The position numbers were made by a program, and so were the translations under genes. Below the pieces are notes generated by a model. That model ran no database searches. It saw only the letters and a program-made list of their open reading frames with translations, and was not told the DNA's origin. Positions 34,228-43,370 of a stretch of 64,000 nucleotides of DNA are shown here, piece after piece. Origin of the DNA: Flavobacterium aerium. GTDB lineage: Bacteria; Bacteroidota; Bacteroidia; Flavobacteriales; Flavobacteriaceae. Each line of letters starts with the position of its first letter. Position 1 is the stretch's first letter. The DNA is taken from positions 310,001 to 374,000 of the forward strand of contig NZ_JARQWR010000002.1 in assembly GCF_030766725.1 (NCBI RefSeq), given 5' to 3'.

Positions 34228-35697
34228 TTATAATTTACTAATATAACTTCCGTAAATATCTTTAAACTGATACCCTTTGATGAAGCGATCTTTGCTTAAT
34301 TTATTATATTCGACCAAGCCCCATAAGATGAATTCTTTCATGAAATAAATATCTTCTGAAGCTAAATTTGGTTGATATTTTTGGATTAATTGAGTCAATG
34401 GAATAATTGCATCCAGTTGTTCGCGGTATTGCTCATCAGTTAAATCATCTAATAATTCAAAACCTGTCTCAGTGAAAAACCAATCAATAATTTCCTGATA
34501 AGGGCTTGACTCTTCTTGTCGTTCTAATTTTTCAATTTTTGGAAAATAAACAGGAAATAAAGTATGTATTGCATCATTGATTAGATGTTGTGCTACAAAT
34601 GCAGCTCCTTCTTGTTCACCTTCATATACTAATTCAACTTTACCCGTAATTGATGGAATAATTCCCATAAAATCGGACAAACGAATGGTCGTATTGTCTA
34701 CTCCAGAAACTAAGGCACGACGTTCTGCTGTACTCATTAAGTTTTCAAAAGCAGTTATACTCATACGGGCACTAACCCCACTCTTATTATCGATATATTC
34801 ATTATCACGGGCTTCAAAACTAATTTGTTCTAATAAATCTTTGGCCAGTGATGGAATGTGAATAAATTCATTTTGACTTTGATTAGCAAGTGCTTCTTGC
34901 TCAGTAATAGTACGGGCAATCTCAATAGTTTCAGGATAATGGGTTAAGATTTGAGAACCAATACGGTCTTTCAAAGGAGTAACGATACTTCCTCTGTTTG
35001 TATAATCTTCCGGATTTGCCGTAAAAACAAATTGCATATCCAAAGGCATACGTAATTTAAATCCTCTAATCTGAATATCACCTTCTTGTAAAATATTGAA
35101 TAATGCCACTTGAATACGTGCTTGTAAATCTGGTAATTCGTTAATTACGAAAATACTACGATTTGCACGAGGTATCATTCCAAAATGAATGACACGCTCA
35201 TCGGCATAAGATAGCTTTAAATTTGCAGCTTTAATGGGATCAATATCTCCTATTAAATCTGCAATGGTAACATCCGGAGTTGCCAATTTTTCAAAATAAC
35301 GTTCATTACGATGTAGCCATTTTATTGGGGTTTCATCCCCTTTTTCAGCAATTAAATCTTGTGAAAATCGAGAAATAGGTTTCATCGGATCATCATTTAT
35401 TTCTGATCCTGCAACAAATGGAATCCATTCATCTAAAAGGTGAATCATCAGGCGTGCTAAACGTGTTTTTGCTTGACCACGTAATCCCAATAGATTAATA
35501 TTATGTTTTGAAAGAATAGCACGTTCTAGTTCTGGAATAACGGTATCCTGGTATCCGTGAATCCCTTCAAATGTTTGTACCTTGTTTTTTATGCGTTCAC
35601 GCAAATTATCACGTAATTCATCTTTAATCCCTTTAGTTATATAACCCGCAGCCTTTAATTGGCCTAATGTGTGTATGTTTTTATAATCAATTGCCAT
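34228..35697 (-). CDS. MoxR/magnesium-chelatase-like AAA+ ATPase
   Basis: A 489-aa AAA+ protein. The nucleotide site is unusual: the Walker A region reads GLRGQAKTR, where an Ala replaces the Gly before Lys, and the Walker B region reads IFVINELPDL with Asn before Glu instead of Asp. The following FTANPEDYTNRGSIVTPLKD and the RIGSQI segment match the sensor-1/arginine-finger region of chelatase subunit I. These enzymes act with a VWA partner to remodel target proteins or insert metals. The VWA gene is 40 nt upstream on the same strand. Chlorophyll synthesis is not expected here, so a stress-related chaperone role is inferred. Confidence 0.87.
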   Translation of the reverse strand: MAIDYKNIHTLGQLKAAGYITKGIKDELRDNLRERIKNKVQTFEGIHGYQDTVIPELERAILSKHNINLLGLRGQAKTRLARLMIHLLDEWIPFVAGSEINDDPMKPISRFSQDLIAEKGDETPIKWLHRNERYFEKLATPDVTIADLIGDIDPIKAANLKLSYADERVIHFGMIPRANRSIFVINELPDLQARIQVALFNILQEGDIQIRGFKLRMPLDMQFVFTANPEDYTNRGSIVTPLKDRIGSQILTHYPETIEIARTITEQEALANQSQNEFIHIPSLAKDLLEQISFEARDNEYIDNKSGVSARMSITAFENLMSTAERRALVSGVDNTTIRLSDFMGIIPSITGKVELVYEGEQEGAAFVAQHLINDAIHTLFPVYFPKIEKLERQEESSPYQEIIDWFFTETGFELLDDLTDEQYREQLDAIIPLTQLIQKYQPNLASEDIYFMKEFILWGLVEYNKLSKDRFIKGYQFKDIYGSYISKL

Positions 35698-35737
35698 AAT
35701 GTGTAGTGCTTGTGTTTATTTTGAATCGAAAATTAGA

Positions 35738-36862
35738 TTATCCTTTTATTCTTTTCTTTCTGTTTTGTTCGTAATCTTCAAAAATCATGGTTCCTAAACC
35801 TTTTAATCCAGTGTAAAATGCCTTTCCTTGATTTGCTTCTGTAAAATGCTCTACAAATTGTTTCAAATAAGGATCTTGTGCAATCATAAACGTTGTAATT
35901 GGAATATGTAATTTACGGGCTGCCTGAGCTCTATTGTAACATTGGTCAACAATATACTGATCTAAACCATTACTGTTCATGTAATAGCTTCCATCGCGCT
36001 CTCGAATACAACTTGGTTTCCCATCTGTAATCATAAATATTTGCTTATTTGTATTTCGCTTGCGGCGTAGTAAATCCATGGCTAATTCTAAACCTGCTAC
36101 CGTATTGGTATGGTATGGACCTACTTTCAAATAAGGTAAATCTTTAATGGATATTGCCCAAGCATCGTTTCCAAAAACAAGTATATCTAATGTATCTTTA
36201 GGATAACGGGTTGTAATCATTTCAGCAAGCGCCATAGCAACTTTTTTCGCAGGAGTTATGCGATCCTCACCATATAAAATCATACTGTGACTGATATCAA
36301 TCATTAATACCGTACTCATTTGTGCTTTATAATGTGTATCCTCAACAACAAGATCATTTTCAGTTAGTTGAAAAGTATCCAGTCCGTTGTTGATTTGTGC
36401 ATTGCGCAAACTTTCTGTTAAAGCGATACGTTCTAAACCATCACCAAAATGAAATTCTCTAAATTCACCCGTATGTTCATCGCCATTACCACTATGTTTC
36501 GTTTTATGATTTCCTTGTCCACTACGTTTCATCGAACCAAAAATATGATCCAATGCTTGTTGACGAATGGCACGTTCAGTTTTTGCTGTAAGTGTTATTC
36601 CTCCAGATCCATCATTCTTCGTGTCATCCCGAATGTATCCCTTTTTTTTAAGGTCCTCAATAAAGTCATCAATGGTGTAATTCTCATCAGTAAGCTTGTA
36701 TTCTACATCCAATTCGCGTAACCAGCTTATGGCCTCATCAAAATCTCCAGAAGTATAAACGATTAACTCTTTGAATACTTCAAATAGTTTATCAAATGGA
36801 GATAAATTGGGAGCCTCATATTTTTTGAAGAAAAAACCTTTTCTTTTATCATTTTGCATCAT
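35738..36862 (-). CDS. VWA-domain protein, partner of the AAA+ ATPase
   Basis: A 374-aa soluble protein. The C-terminal ~200 residues form a von Willebrand factor A domain with a complete MIDAS motif DISHS (LMIDISHSMILYGEDRITPA), a Thr in the second loop region and the Asp of TDGKPSC, so it should bind a divalent metal. The N-terminal part is charged and helical (YEAPNLSPFDKLFEVFKELI) with a His/Gly-rich linker. It is 40 nt upstream of the MoxR/chelatase-like ATPase; such VWA-AAA pairs work together. The biological target is unknown. Confidence 0.88.
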   Translation of the reverse strand: MMQNDKRKGFFFKKYEAPNLSPFDKLFEVFKELIVYTSGDFDEAISWLRELDVEYKLTDENYTIDDFIEDLKKKGYIRDDTKNDGSGGITLTAKTERAIRQQALDHIFGSMKRSGQGNHKTKHSGNGDEHTGEFREFHFGDGLERIALTESLRNAQINNGLDTFQLTENDLVVEDTHYKAQMSTVLMIDISHSMILYGEDRITPAKKVAMALAEMITTRYPKDTLDILVFGNDAWAISIKDLPYLKVGPYHTNTVAGLELAMDLLRRKRNTNKQIFMITDGKPSCIRERDGSYYMNSNGLDQYIVDQCYNRAQAARKLHIPITTFMIAQDPYLKQFVEHFTEANQGKAFYTGLKGLGTMIFEDYEQNRKKRIKG

Positions 36863-36960
36863 AGTTTAAAATTACTATTTTTTCAATAGCACTTTTCTAA
36901 AATGTATAATAATATTTAGTTAAAAATAAGGGTTACTCCATCTGAAAATAAAGGAGTTTT

Positions 36961-37410
36961 TTAAAACATAATTTGCCTTCTTGCTTCTCCTATAGCAAAA
37001 GCAACAGTATTGGATAAATTAAAACTACGAACTAATCCTGTAGAAGGAATTGTAAGATGATTTGAAAATAATTGAAGTACTTCAGGACTTAATCCCACAG
37101 ATTCCTTGCCGAAAACTAACCAGTCTCCTTCTTGGAATTTTTCTGTTAAATATGATTTTTCACTGTGTGAACTAAATAAAAATACACGGGAAGTATCCGG
37201 TATTTTTTCCATCCACTCTTCTACTGTTTTGTATTCGAACCAATCTAAATGTACCCAATAATCTAATCCAGAACGCTTTAATTGCTTATCGGTTATTTCA
37301 AATCCTAGTGGATGAACCAAATGTAAATTACATCCTGTTCCCACACATAACCGACCTATGTTTCCAGTATTATTTGGTATTTCGGGTTCTATTAATACAA
37401 TATTCAGCAT
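36961..37410 (-). CDS. trmL: tRNA (cytidine(34)-2'-O)-methyltransferase TrmL
   Basis: A 149-aa SPOUT methyltransferase (normal length ~150-160). LNIVLIEPEIPNNTGNIGRL is the N-terminal motif, VFGKESVGLSPEVLQ the SAM-binding knot loop, and TGLVRSFNLSNTVAFAIGEA the C-terminal knot. It 2'-O-methylates the wobble nucleotide of tRNA-Leu isoacceptors in E. coli (YibK). The gene is not in an obvious operon with its neighbours. Confidence 0.94.
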   Translation of the reverse strand: MLNIVLIEPEIPNNTGNIGRLCVGTGCNLHLVHPLGFEITDKQLKRSGLDYWVHLDWFEYKTVEEWMEKIPDTSRVFLFSSHSEKSYLTEKFQEGDWLVFGKESVGLSPEVLQLFSNHLTIPSTGLVRSFNLSNTVAFAIGEARRQIMF

Positions 37411-37612
37411 TTTTTCTTTTTACTTTTTGTGTACCGCAAGATTAAGAAAAATCGAGGTGACACTAAAATCTAATTTCATTTAATTTTAAAAGTTTATGAT
37501 GAATTATTATTCTGGTTGTTTGTTTCAAAATTAATACTATTTTTAAAGTATAATGCCTTATTGAATGAAGTTATGGTTTTGAAAAAATAATAATTACTCG
37601 TTATAAATCTCT

Positions 37613-38062
37613 ATGTTACATTTACTAAGAACTAATTCAGAACACGTTGATTTCCGTAAATTGATTGTATTACTCGATCAGGATTTAAAAGAGAAAGATG
37701 GTGATGACCATGCTTTTTTTTCGCAATTCAATAAAGTTGATACAATTCACCATGTTATTGTAGCTTATCAAGGAGATAGTGCGGTAGGTTGTGGTGCTAT
37801 TAAAAAATATGACGCTGTAACGGCTGAAATCAAACGGATGTTTGTTCATCCAGATTATCGAGGTCAAGGTATTGCAAAATCAATCCTAAATGATTTAGAA
37901 AAATGGGCTTTTGAGCTTGGTTTTTCCTACTGTATACTTGAAACAGGTAAAAAACAAGTTGATGCTATTGCTCTATATAAAAAATGTAATTACAAAATGA
38001 TTCCAAATTATGGACAATATATAGATGTGGATAGTAGTATTTGTATGAGTAAAAAGATTTAA
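37613..38062 (+). CDS. GNAT family N-acetyltransferase
   Basis: A 149-aa GNAT protein: the N-terminus has RTNSEHVDFRKLIVLLDQDL, then strand 4 VAYQGDSAVGCGAIKKYDAV, motif A IKRMFVHPDYRGQGIAKSIL, and FSYCILETGKKQVDAIALYK with KCNYKMIPNYG as motif B. The RGQGIA loop for acetyl-CoA is intact. The composition is like a PhnO/YjcF-type acetyltransferase; the acceptor is unknown. A long AT-rich gap precedes it and it is convergent with the DUF1080-like gene. Confidence 0.88.
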   Translation: MLHLLRTNSEHVDFRKLIVLLDQDLKEKDGDDHAFFSQFNKVDTIHHVIVAYQGDSAVGCGAIKKYDAVTAEIKRMFVHPDYRGQGIAKSILNDLEKWAFELGFSYCILETGKKQVDAIALYKKCNYKMIPNYGQYIDVDSSICMSKKI

Positions 38063-38072
38063 ATTTTTGGGA

Positions 38073-38792
38073 TTATTCGAACACAAAGAAGGGTTTGCGT
38101 TCTTTCTTTTTGGGTGTAAAATCCTTTGGCGATTCAGAATCATGTCCTTTTGTTTGATACAACTGAATATTTTTTATTGTTGCTTTCCCATTGATAGCAA
38201 AACCAAATTTGCCTTCAGCTTTTAATATGTTATATGTCGTATCATCATACCTTATAATACTTTCATTGTTGATCCATATAAAAATTTTGTCCCCAGATTT
38301 TTGAATTTTCCAATCACACCATTTATATTCTTTTGAATTATCTACGGAAGGTAATCGACCTACATTTCCTGTTGTCCGAATATAATAGTTCTCTTTCTTT
38401 AAATTTGGATAAAATGAACGGTCTTCAAAAGCAATGTCTTTATCCAATTGATTATAAAGTAATCCTATGAATTTTTCTTTGTGTAAGTTTAGCATGATTT
38501 CAAATAAATAGGTTTCCGGCTCTACTAATGCTGAAAATGTAAGAATGTAATTTTCGGGTAATGACTTTTTGCTAATTATTATCGCCCATTGTGCATTTGC
38601 AGTCCCTTGCAAAAGGGAATCTTTCACTTCCCAGGTTCCGTTTATAATTTTCCAATTCTTCTCTACTCTTTTCTTTTCAAAAGTTTCTTTAAAAATAGAT
38701 TTGGTCTGAGCATTTAGAAGCGGTATTCCTCCTATTGTAAAACTAAAAATAAAGTAAAAAAATAGTAATGGTATTCTATTGGTTATTTTCAT
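38073..38792 (-). CDS. secreted protein with a concanavalin-like (DUF1080/3-keto-disaccharide hydrolase-type) domain
   Basis: A 239-aa protein with an Sec signal peptide (RIPLLFFYFIFSFTIGGIPL then LNAQ). The mature sequence has the beta-sandwich pattern IFKETFEKKRVEKNWKIING, WEVKDSLLQGTANAQWAII, the strand YNILKAEGKFGFAINGKATI, and KNIQLYQ at the end, as in DUF1080 domains found in sugar-binding or hydrolase proteins. Without the catalytic residues being assignable I call it domain-only. The basic tail (KGHDSESPKDFTPKKKERKP) is unusual. Its stop is 10 nt from that of the convergent acetyltransferase. Confidence 0.72.
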   Translation of the reverse strand: MKITNRIPLLFFYFIFSFTIGGIPLLNAQTKSIFKETFEKKRVEKNWKIINGTWEVKDSLLQGTANAQWAIIISKKSLPENYILTFSALVEPETYLFEIMLNLHKEKFIGLLYNQLDKDIAFEDRSFYPNLKKENYYIRTTGNVGRLPSVDNSKEYKWCDWKIQKSGDKIFIWINNESIIRYDDTTYNILKAEGKFGFAINGKATIKNIQLYQTKGHDSESPKDFTPKKKERKPFFVFE

Positions 38793-39173
38793 TATAATTG
38801 ATGCTTCTGTAATGAGTATTCAATTACAAAAATAAGAAAAACCTCCTTTGTAGTAGATATAAAACAATTTGCTATGAATAGAATAATGGAAAAAATGAAT
38901 CTTTCCATGGGGATTGGTTTATCAAAATATTCTAAATTTTATATCACCTACAGAAGGAAGGTCTTTTTACTATATCCTATAGTATTACCAAGATTTTAAA
39001 TTGTATTTCCCGATTGCAATTTATGATAGATGACTTGGTTTCAAATTTCGGATATAAACAAAGAAAGGTTATCTCATATCAAAGCAATAGGACTATAAGC
39101 CCAAAAAGTATCAGAATAAGGTTTATTTAATGTTTATGAATTTATGTATCAGCTATTTATTTTTATTATAAAA
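38793..39173. other. intergenic region without a clear gene
   Basis: About 380 nt upstream of the transporter promoter. The only frame of note is a 41-codon ATG frame at 38874-38999 with no recognisable features. I see no hairpin terminator. The remainder is AT-rich sequence. Confidence 0.5.
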
Positions 39174-39204
39174 TTGAATAATTAATCTCTTTTATATACT
39201 TTTG
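39174..39204 (+). promoter_or_regulatory. Bacteroidota sigma-A-type promoter of the NhaC-family transporter
   Basis: TTG at 39174-39176, a 20-nt spacer, then TACTTTTG at 39197-39204, matching TTG-N19/20-TAnnTTTG. Transcription is predicted to start near 39209-39211, exactly where the riboswitch-like element begins. Confidence 0.75.
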
Positions 39205-39208
39205 CACC

Positions 39209-39300
39209 AGTTATCACGAATCTCAAAAAGAGATAGCAACCTGCAACAACAAGCAAGGTGCTAAAACGATATGCCAATATTCATTGGAAAAAACGTTGTA
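39209..39300 (+). promoter_or_regulatory. compact SAM-I-like riboswitch candidate
   Basis: The leader starts TTATCACGA (SAM-I P1/P2 start is close to TTATCAAGA). Then come a small hairpin ATCTC-AAAAA-GAGAT (39220-39234), GCAACC (39236-39241), a short stem (CCTGC with GCAAGG) and GGTGCTAA (39257-39264), which are the conserved SAM-I junction segments. A hairpin CCAAT-ATTC-ATTGG (39274-39287) follows. The usual long P2 with kink-turn and pseudoknot loop is missing. The downstream gene is NhaC-family, the family of the S-box-regulated methionine transporter MetT, which supports a SAM/methionine control role. Confidence 0.62.
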
Positions 39301-39373
39301 CTTCTACTACTTTTTTCTTGTAATCATTTTGCTATTCCATCGTGATATTGTATTAATATTTTAGACAAAAACG

Positions 39374-40684
39374 ATGATTGAAAATTTAAACCACAAAGGA
39401 AATTCTTTAGCTTTATTGCCATTACTGGTATTTATTTTAACATTTTTAGGAGTTGGTTACTTTATGAATGATTTTTACGCACTACCTGCGCCAGTCGCAG
39501 TATTAGTCGGGATTTTCGTTGCATTTATACTATTCAAAGGGACCACTCAAGGGAAAATTGACACTTTGATTAAAGGTTGTGGAGATCATAAAATCTTAAC
39601 CATGTGTTTAATCTATTTGTTTGCAGGAGCATTTGCAACAGTGTCCAAAGCGATGGGCGGTGTTGACTCTGTCGTTAATATTGGTATTCATTTAATCAAC
39701 GTAGAATATTTCCCATTAGGGGTGTTTTTAATAGCTTCTTTTTTATCGTTAGCAACAGGCACATCTGTCGGAGCAATTGTTGCCTTAGGGCCAATCGTTG
39801 TGAGTTTAGCAGATAAAAGTGGCGCTTCTTTAGCCTTAATGAGCGCTTCCTTATTATGTGGTGCTATGTTTGGTGATAATCTTTCTATTATATCAGATAC
39901 AACTATTGCAGCTACTCAATCTTTGGGTTGTAAAATGAAAGATAAGTTTAAAGTTAATTTCTTTATTGCTTTACCCGCAGCACTACTTACTATTATTATT
40001 CTATATTATCAAGGTATTGGACAGGAAACCATAGCTGTTTTGATAGAAGATTCAAATTATTCTGTAATTGCAATTGTACCTTATATTGTAGTAATCGTTT
40101 TGGCAATGGCGGGAATGAATGTATTTTCGGTTCTATTCATTGGAATTATTCTTTCGGGTATTATAGGAATAGTTTCCCGTGATTTTACAGTAATTGAATT
40201 TACAAAAAACATATATGCAGGATTTACCAGTATGACAGAAATTTTTCTATTATCAATGCTTACAGGTGGTTTGGCTGCATTGGTAGAAAAAGCAGGCGGT
40301 ATTCGCTATGTTTTGTATAAAATAAACACTAAAATAAAAAGCAAAAAATCAGCACAATTAGGAATAGCATCGTTAGTGAGTATTACCAATATGGCTATAG
40401 CCAATAATACGGTATCAATAATTATTACAGGAAAAATTGCAAAAGAAATTAGTGAGAAATATAATATTGATTCCAAAAAAGCAGCTTCTATTTTAGACAT
40501 ATTTTCTTGTATTATACAAGGGATTCTACCCTATGGAGCTCAAGTTTTATTGATCTTAAGTTTTGCCGGTGGTCGTTTGAATTATTTTGATTTGATCTCA
40601 AATGTTTGGTATTTAGCTTTATTATTTATTTTTACAATTCTATCAATTTATAGCAGTTTATGGGAACGTAGATTATTAAAATAA
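39374..40684 (+). CDS. NhaC-family antiporter, candidate methionine transporter (MetT-like)
   Basis: A 436-aa protein with about 11-12 membrane helices. The family appears in LSLATGTSVGAIVALGPIVV, SASLLCGAMFGDNLSIISDT and the second-half segment LVSITNMAIANNTVSIIITG with a related DNLSIISDT/NTVSIIITG pair. These motifs are shared by NhaC-type Na+/H+ antiporters and by the methionine importer MetT. The gene is preceded by a riboswitch-like leader with SAM-I junction motifs, which favours methionine import. The name is therefore inference, while the NhaC family is certain. It uses an ATG at 39374 and no operon partner. Confidence 0.85.
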   Translation: MIENLNHKGNSLALLPLLVFILTFLGVGYFMNDFYALPAPVAVLVGIFVAFILFKGTTQGKIDTLIKGCGDHKILTMCLIYLFAGAFATVSKAMGGVDSVVNIGIHLINVEYFPLGVFLIASFLSLATGTSVGAIVALGPIVVSLADKSGASLALMSASLLCGAMFGDNLSIISDTTIAATQSLGCKMKDKFKVNFFIALPAALLTIIILYYQGIGQETIAVLIEDSNYSVIAIVPYIVVIVLAMAGMNVFSVLFIGIILSGIIGIVSRDFTVIEFTKNIYAGFTSMTEIFLLSMLTGGLAALVEKAGGIRYVLYKINTKIKSKKSAQLGIASLVSITNMAIANNTVSIIITGKIAKEISEKYNIDSKKAASILDIFSCIIQGILPYGAQVLLILSFAGGRLNYFDLISNVWYLALLFIFTILSIYSSLWERRLLK

Positions 40685-40838
40685 GCAGTCAAGAAAAAAA
40701 AAGAAATCTAAAATAGATTAATGGATTTAGAAAGTGAAAAATCACAAAATCAGTTCGTAATAATCAATTATTAAATGGAATAGCATTTTATCTTTAAAAA
40801 ACAAAAAGTTTTATTTTCTACTCCAATCCTCAATTCTT

Positions 40839-40846
40839 ATCTTTGC
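40839..40846 (+). promoter_or_regulatory. candidate Bacteroidota -7 box for pheT
   Basis: TATCTTTG matches TAnnTTTG and lies 23 nt before the pheT start. No clear TTG at the -33 distance. Confidence 0.5.
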
Positions 40847-40869
40847 GACACTTATTATAATACATACAA

Positions 40870-43296
40870 ATGAAAATATCATACAACTGGTTAAAACAAT
40901 TCATAAAAATAGACTGGAAGTCAGAAGAAACGGCAGCACTGTTAACCGACTTAGGTCTTGAAGTTGAAGGAGTTGAGAAATACCAATCTGTAAAAGGTGG
41001 ACTTGAAGGGATTGTTGTAGGTCATGTTTTAACTTGTATCCAACATCCAAACGCAGATAAACTTAGTTTAACCACTGTAGATTTAGGAAATGGAATTCCG
41101 GTACAAATTGTATGTGGAGCTCCAAATGTTGCTGCGGGTCAAAAAGTAGCTGTTGCTACTATTGGTACAACTTTATATGATAAAGATGGGCAAGCATTCC
41201 AAATCAAAAAAGGAAAAATCAGAGGTGAAGAAAGTCATGGTATGATCTGTGCTGAAGATGAGCTAGGTTTGGGTGAAGGTCATGATGGTATTATGATTTT
41301 GAGTGAAGATTTGGTACCAGGTACACCTGCTGCTTTAGTTTTTAGTATTGAAAATGATGAAGTATTTGAAATTGGTTTAACACCAAATCGTGCAGATGCA
41401 ATGAGTCATTTGGGTGTTGCTCGTGATTTAAGAGCAGGTTTAGCACAAACGAATGTAAATACGGAATTAATTACTCCTTCTGTGAGTAGTTTTAGAATTG
41501 ATAAAAGAACGTTGAAAATTGACGTTAAAGTAGAAGATAGTAAGTTAGCGCCAAGATATTGTGGAGTTACTATTTCTGGAATTAAGGTAGGTCCTTCTCC
41601 AGAGTGGTTACAAAACCGTTTAAAATCTATTGGACTTACACCAAAAAATAATGTAGTAGATGTTACTAATTATGTATTGCATGAATTAGGACAGCCATTG
41701 CACGCTTTTGATGCTAATAAAATTAAAGGAAATAAAGTAATTGTAAAAACGGTTCCAGCTGGAACAAAATTTACAACATTGGATGATGTACAAAGAACAT
41801 TACACCAAGAAGATTTAATGATCTGTAATGAAAGTGGACCAATGTGTATTGCTGGAGTTTTTGGAGGTAAAGATTCTGGAGTAAATGAAAATACAAGTGC
41901 TATCTTTTTAGAAAGTGCTTATTTCAATGCAATCTCTATACGTAAAACGGCTAAAAGACATGCTTTGAATACTGATGCTTCTTTCCGTTTTGAAAGAGGA
42001 ATCGATCCAAATATTACAGAATATGCTTTGAAAAGAGCAGCAATATTAATTCAAGAAGTTGCAGGTGGTGAAATCACGTCGGATATTATCGACATCTACC
42101 CAAAGAAAGTAGAAGATTTTTCAGTTTTTGTGAATTTCAATAATGTGACCAAAATTATTGGTCAGGAGCTATCAAAAGAAACCATTAAAAAGATTTTAGT
42201 ATCATTGGATATTAAAGTGAATAGCGTTTCAGATGCAGGTTTAGGTTTGCAGATTCCACCTTACCGTGTCGATGTATTAAGAGAAATTGATATCATTGAA
42301 GAAATTCTAAGAGTTTATGGATATAACAATATCAATTTTACTCAGAAATTAAATGCTTCAACATCAAATTCATCACGTACTGAAGATCATAAAATTCAAA
42401 ATATAATTGGAAATCAATTAGTTTCCTTAGGATTTAATGAAATGATGGCCAATTCATTGACTACTCCAGAATATGTTCAGTTATCTGAAACATTGAAAGA
42501 GGAATTTAATGTAACAATGCTTAATCCATTGAGTAATGATTTATCGACAATGCGTCAATCATTATTATTTAGCGCATTGGAAGCGGTATCATTTAATATT
42601 AATAGAAAAAAATCAGATTTAAAATTATTTGAATTTGGTAAAAGCTACCATAAACTACCATCAGGATACGAAGAACCTAAGCATTTGACGGTAACTGTAA
42701 CCGGAAATCGCATAGCCGAAAGTTGGAGAAATCAATCCTCTCCTACTGATTTCTTTATGTTTAAAGGATATATCAATACAATCTTATCTCGATTAGGATT
42801 GGAAACTGGAATTCAATCTGCTCCTGTTCAATCGGATCTCTTTGCAGAAGGAATAGCTTTAGTTCGTGGTACAGATACTTTAGTAGAATTAGGAACTATT
42901 AAAAAATCAGTATTAAAACATTTTGATATTAAACAAGAAGTTTTATTTGCTGACTTTAATTGGAATCTAATTTTGAAATTGATTTCTAATAAAGTAAAAT
43001 ATACTGAAATTTCAAAATACCCAGAAGTTCGTAGAGATTTAGCGCTACTAATTGATAAAGAGGTTAATTTTGAGACGATTTATACTATCGCAAAACAAAC
43101 TGAAAAAGGTATTTTAAAAGAGATTAATCTTTTTGATGTCTATGAAGGAGAGAATTTACCAGAAGGTAAAAAATCATATGCTGTTAGTTTTACACTACAA
43201 GATGGTTCTAAAACTTTGACAGATGTACAGATCGAAAAGATTATGAGTAAATTAATTCAGAACTTCGAAAGCCAATTAGGCGCTGTCTTAAGATAA
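40870..43296 (+). CDS. pheT: phenylalanine--tRNA ligase beta subunit
   Basis: An 808-aa protein that matches PheT along its length. Order: N-terminal MKISYNWLKQFIKIDWKSEE, the EMAP/OB tRNA-binding domain (~40-150, with HPNADKLSLTTVDLGNGIPV and CGAPNVAAGQKVAVA), B3/4 (GLTPNRADAMSHLGVARDLR, TLDDVQRTLHQEDLMICNES), B5, the catalytic-like core, and the C-terminal ferredoxin-fold anticodon-binding domain (SKYPEVRRDLALLIDKEVN). It forms the alpha2-beta2 synthetase with PheS and edits mischarged Tyr in the B3/4 region. pheS is not in the window, so the two subunits are unlinked here. A strong terminator follows. Confidence 0.97.
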   Translation: MKISYNWLKQFIKIDWKSEETAALLTDLGLEVEGVEKYQSVKGGLEGIVVGHVLTCIQHPNADKLSLTTVDLGNGIPVQIVCGAPNVAAGQKVAVATIGTTLYDKDGQAFQIKKGKIRGEESHGMICAEDELGLGEGHDGIMILSEDLVPGTPAALVFSIENDEVFEIGLTPNRADAMSHLGVARDLRAGLAQTNVNTELITPSVSSFRIDKRTLKIDVKVEDSKLAPRYCGVTISGIKVGPSPEWLQNRLKSIGLTPKNNVVDVTNYVLHELGQPLHAFDANKIKGNKVIVKTVPAGTKFTTLDDVQRTLHQEDLMICNESGPMCIAGVFGGKDSGVNENTSAIFLESAYFNAISIRKTAKRHALNTDASFRFERGIDPNITEYALKRAAILIQEVAGGEITSDIIDIYPKKVEDFSVFVNFNNVTKIIGQELSKETIKKILVSLDIKVNSVSDAGLGLQIPPYRVDVLREIDIIEEILRVYGYNNINFTQKLNASTSNSSRTEDHKIQNIIGNQLVSLGFNEMMANSLTTPEYVQLSETLKEEFNVTMLNPLSNDLSTMRQSLLFSALEAVSFNINRKKSDLKLFEFGKSYHKLPSGYEEPKHLTVTVTGNRIAESWRNQSSPTDFFMFKGYINTILSRLGLETGIQSAPVQSDLFAEGIALVRGTDTLVELGTIKKSVLKHFDIKQEVLFADFNWNLILKLISNKVKYTEISKYPEVRRDLALLIDKEVNFETIYTIAKQTEKGILKEINLFDVYEGENLPEGKKSYAVSFTLQDGSKTLTDVQIEKIMSKLIQNFESQLGAVLR

Positions 43297-43303
43297 TAAA
43301 TAT

Positions 43304-43334
43304 AAAAAAGCCCCGATAAATATCGGGGCTTTTT
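43304..43334 (+). terminator. rho-independent terminator after pheT
   Basis: AAAAGCCCCGATA pairs with TATCGGGGCTTTT around AAA, with a T run. The high-GC stem makes it strong on the plus strand and it may also serve the minus-strand fasciclin gene. Confidence 0.92.
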
Positions 43335-43370
43335 CGTATAATCAACCAAACCTAAAATCTAACATTCTTT

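Noticed and set aside
36400..36730. Plus-strand frame opposite the VWA gene with hydrophobic stretches
   Set aside because: It is the complement of a well-supported VWA-domain protein and shows no coding pattern of its own.
38874..38999. 41-codon ATG frame in the intergenic region before the NhaC-type transporter
   Set aside because: No signal, membrane segment, known motif or operon partner; frames of this length are expected by chance in AT-rich DNA of this size.
39282..39340. Possible transcription terminator within the NhaC-type leader (T run near 39311)
   Set aside because: No stable stem ends directly before the T run; the hairpin CCAAT/ATTGG is followed by A residues instead, so a translational or other mechanism is more likely.
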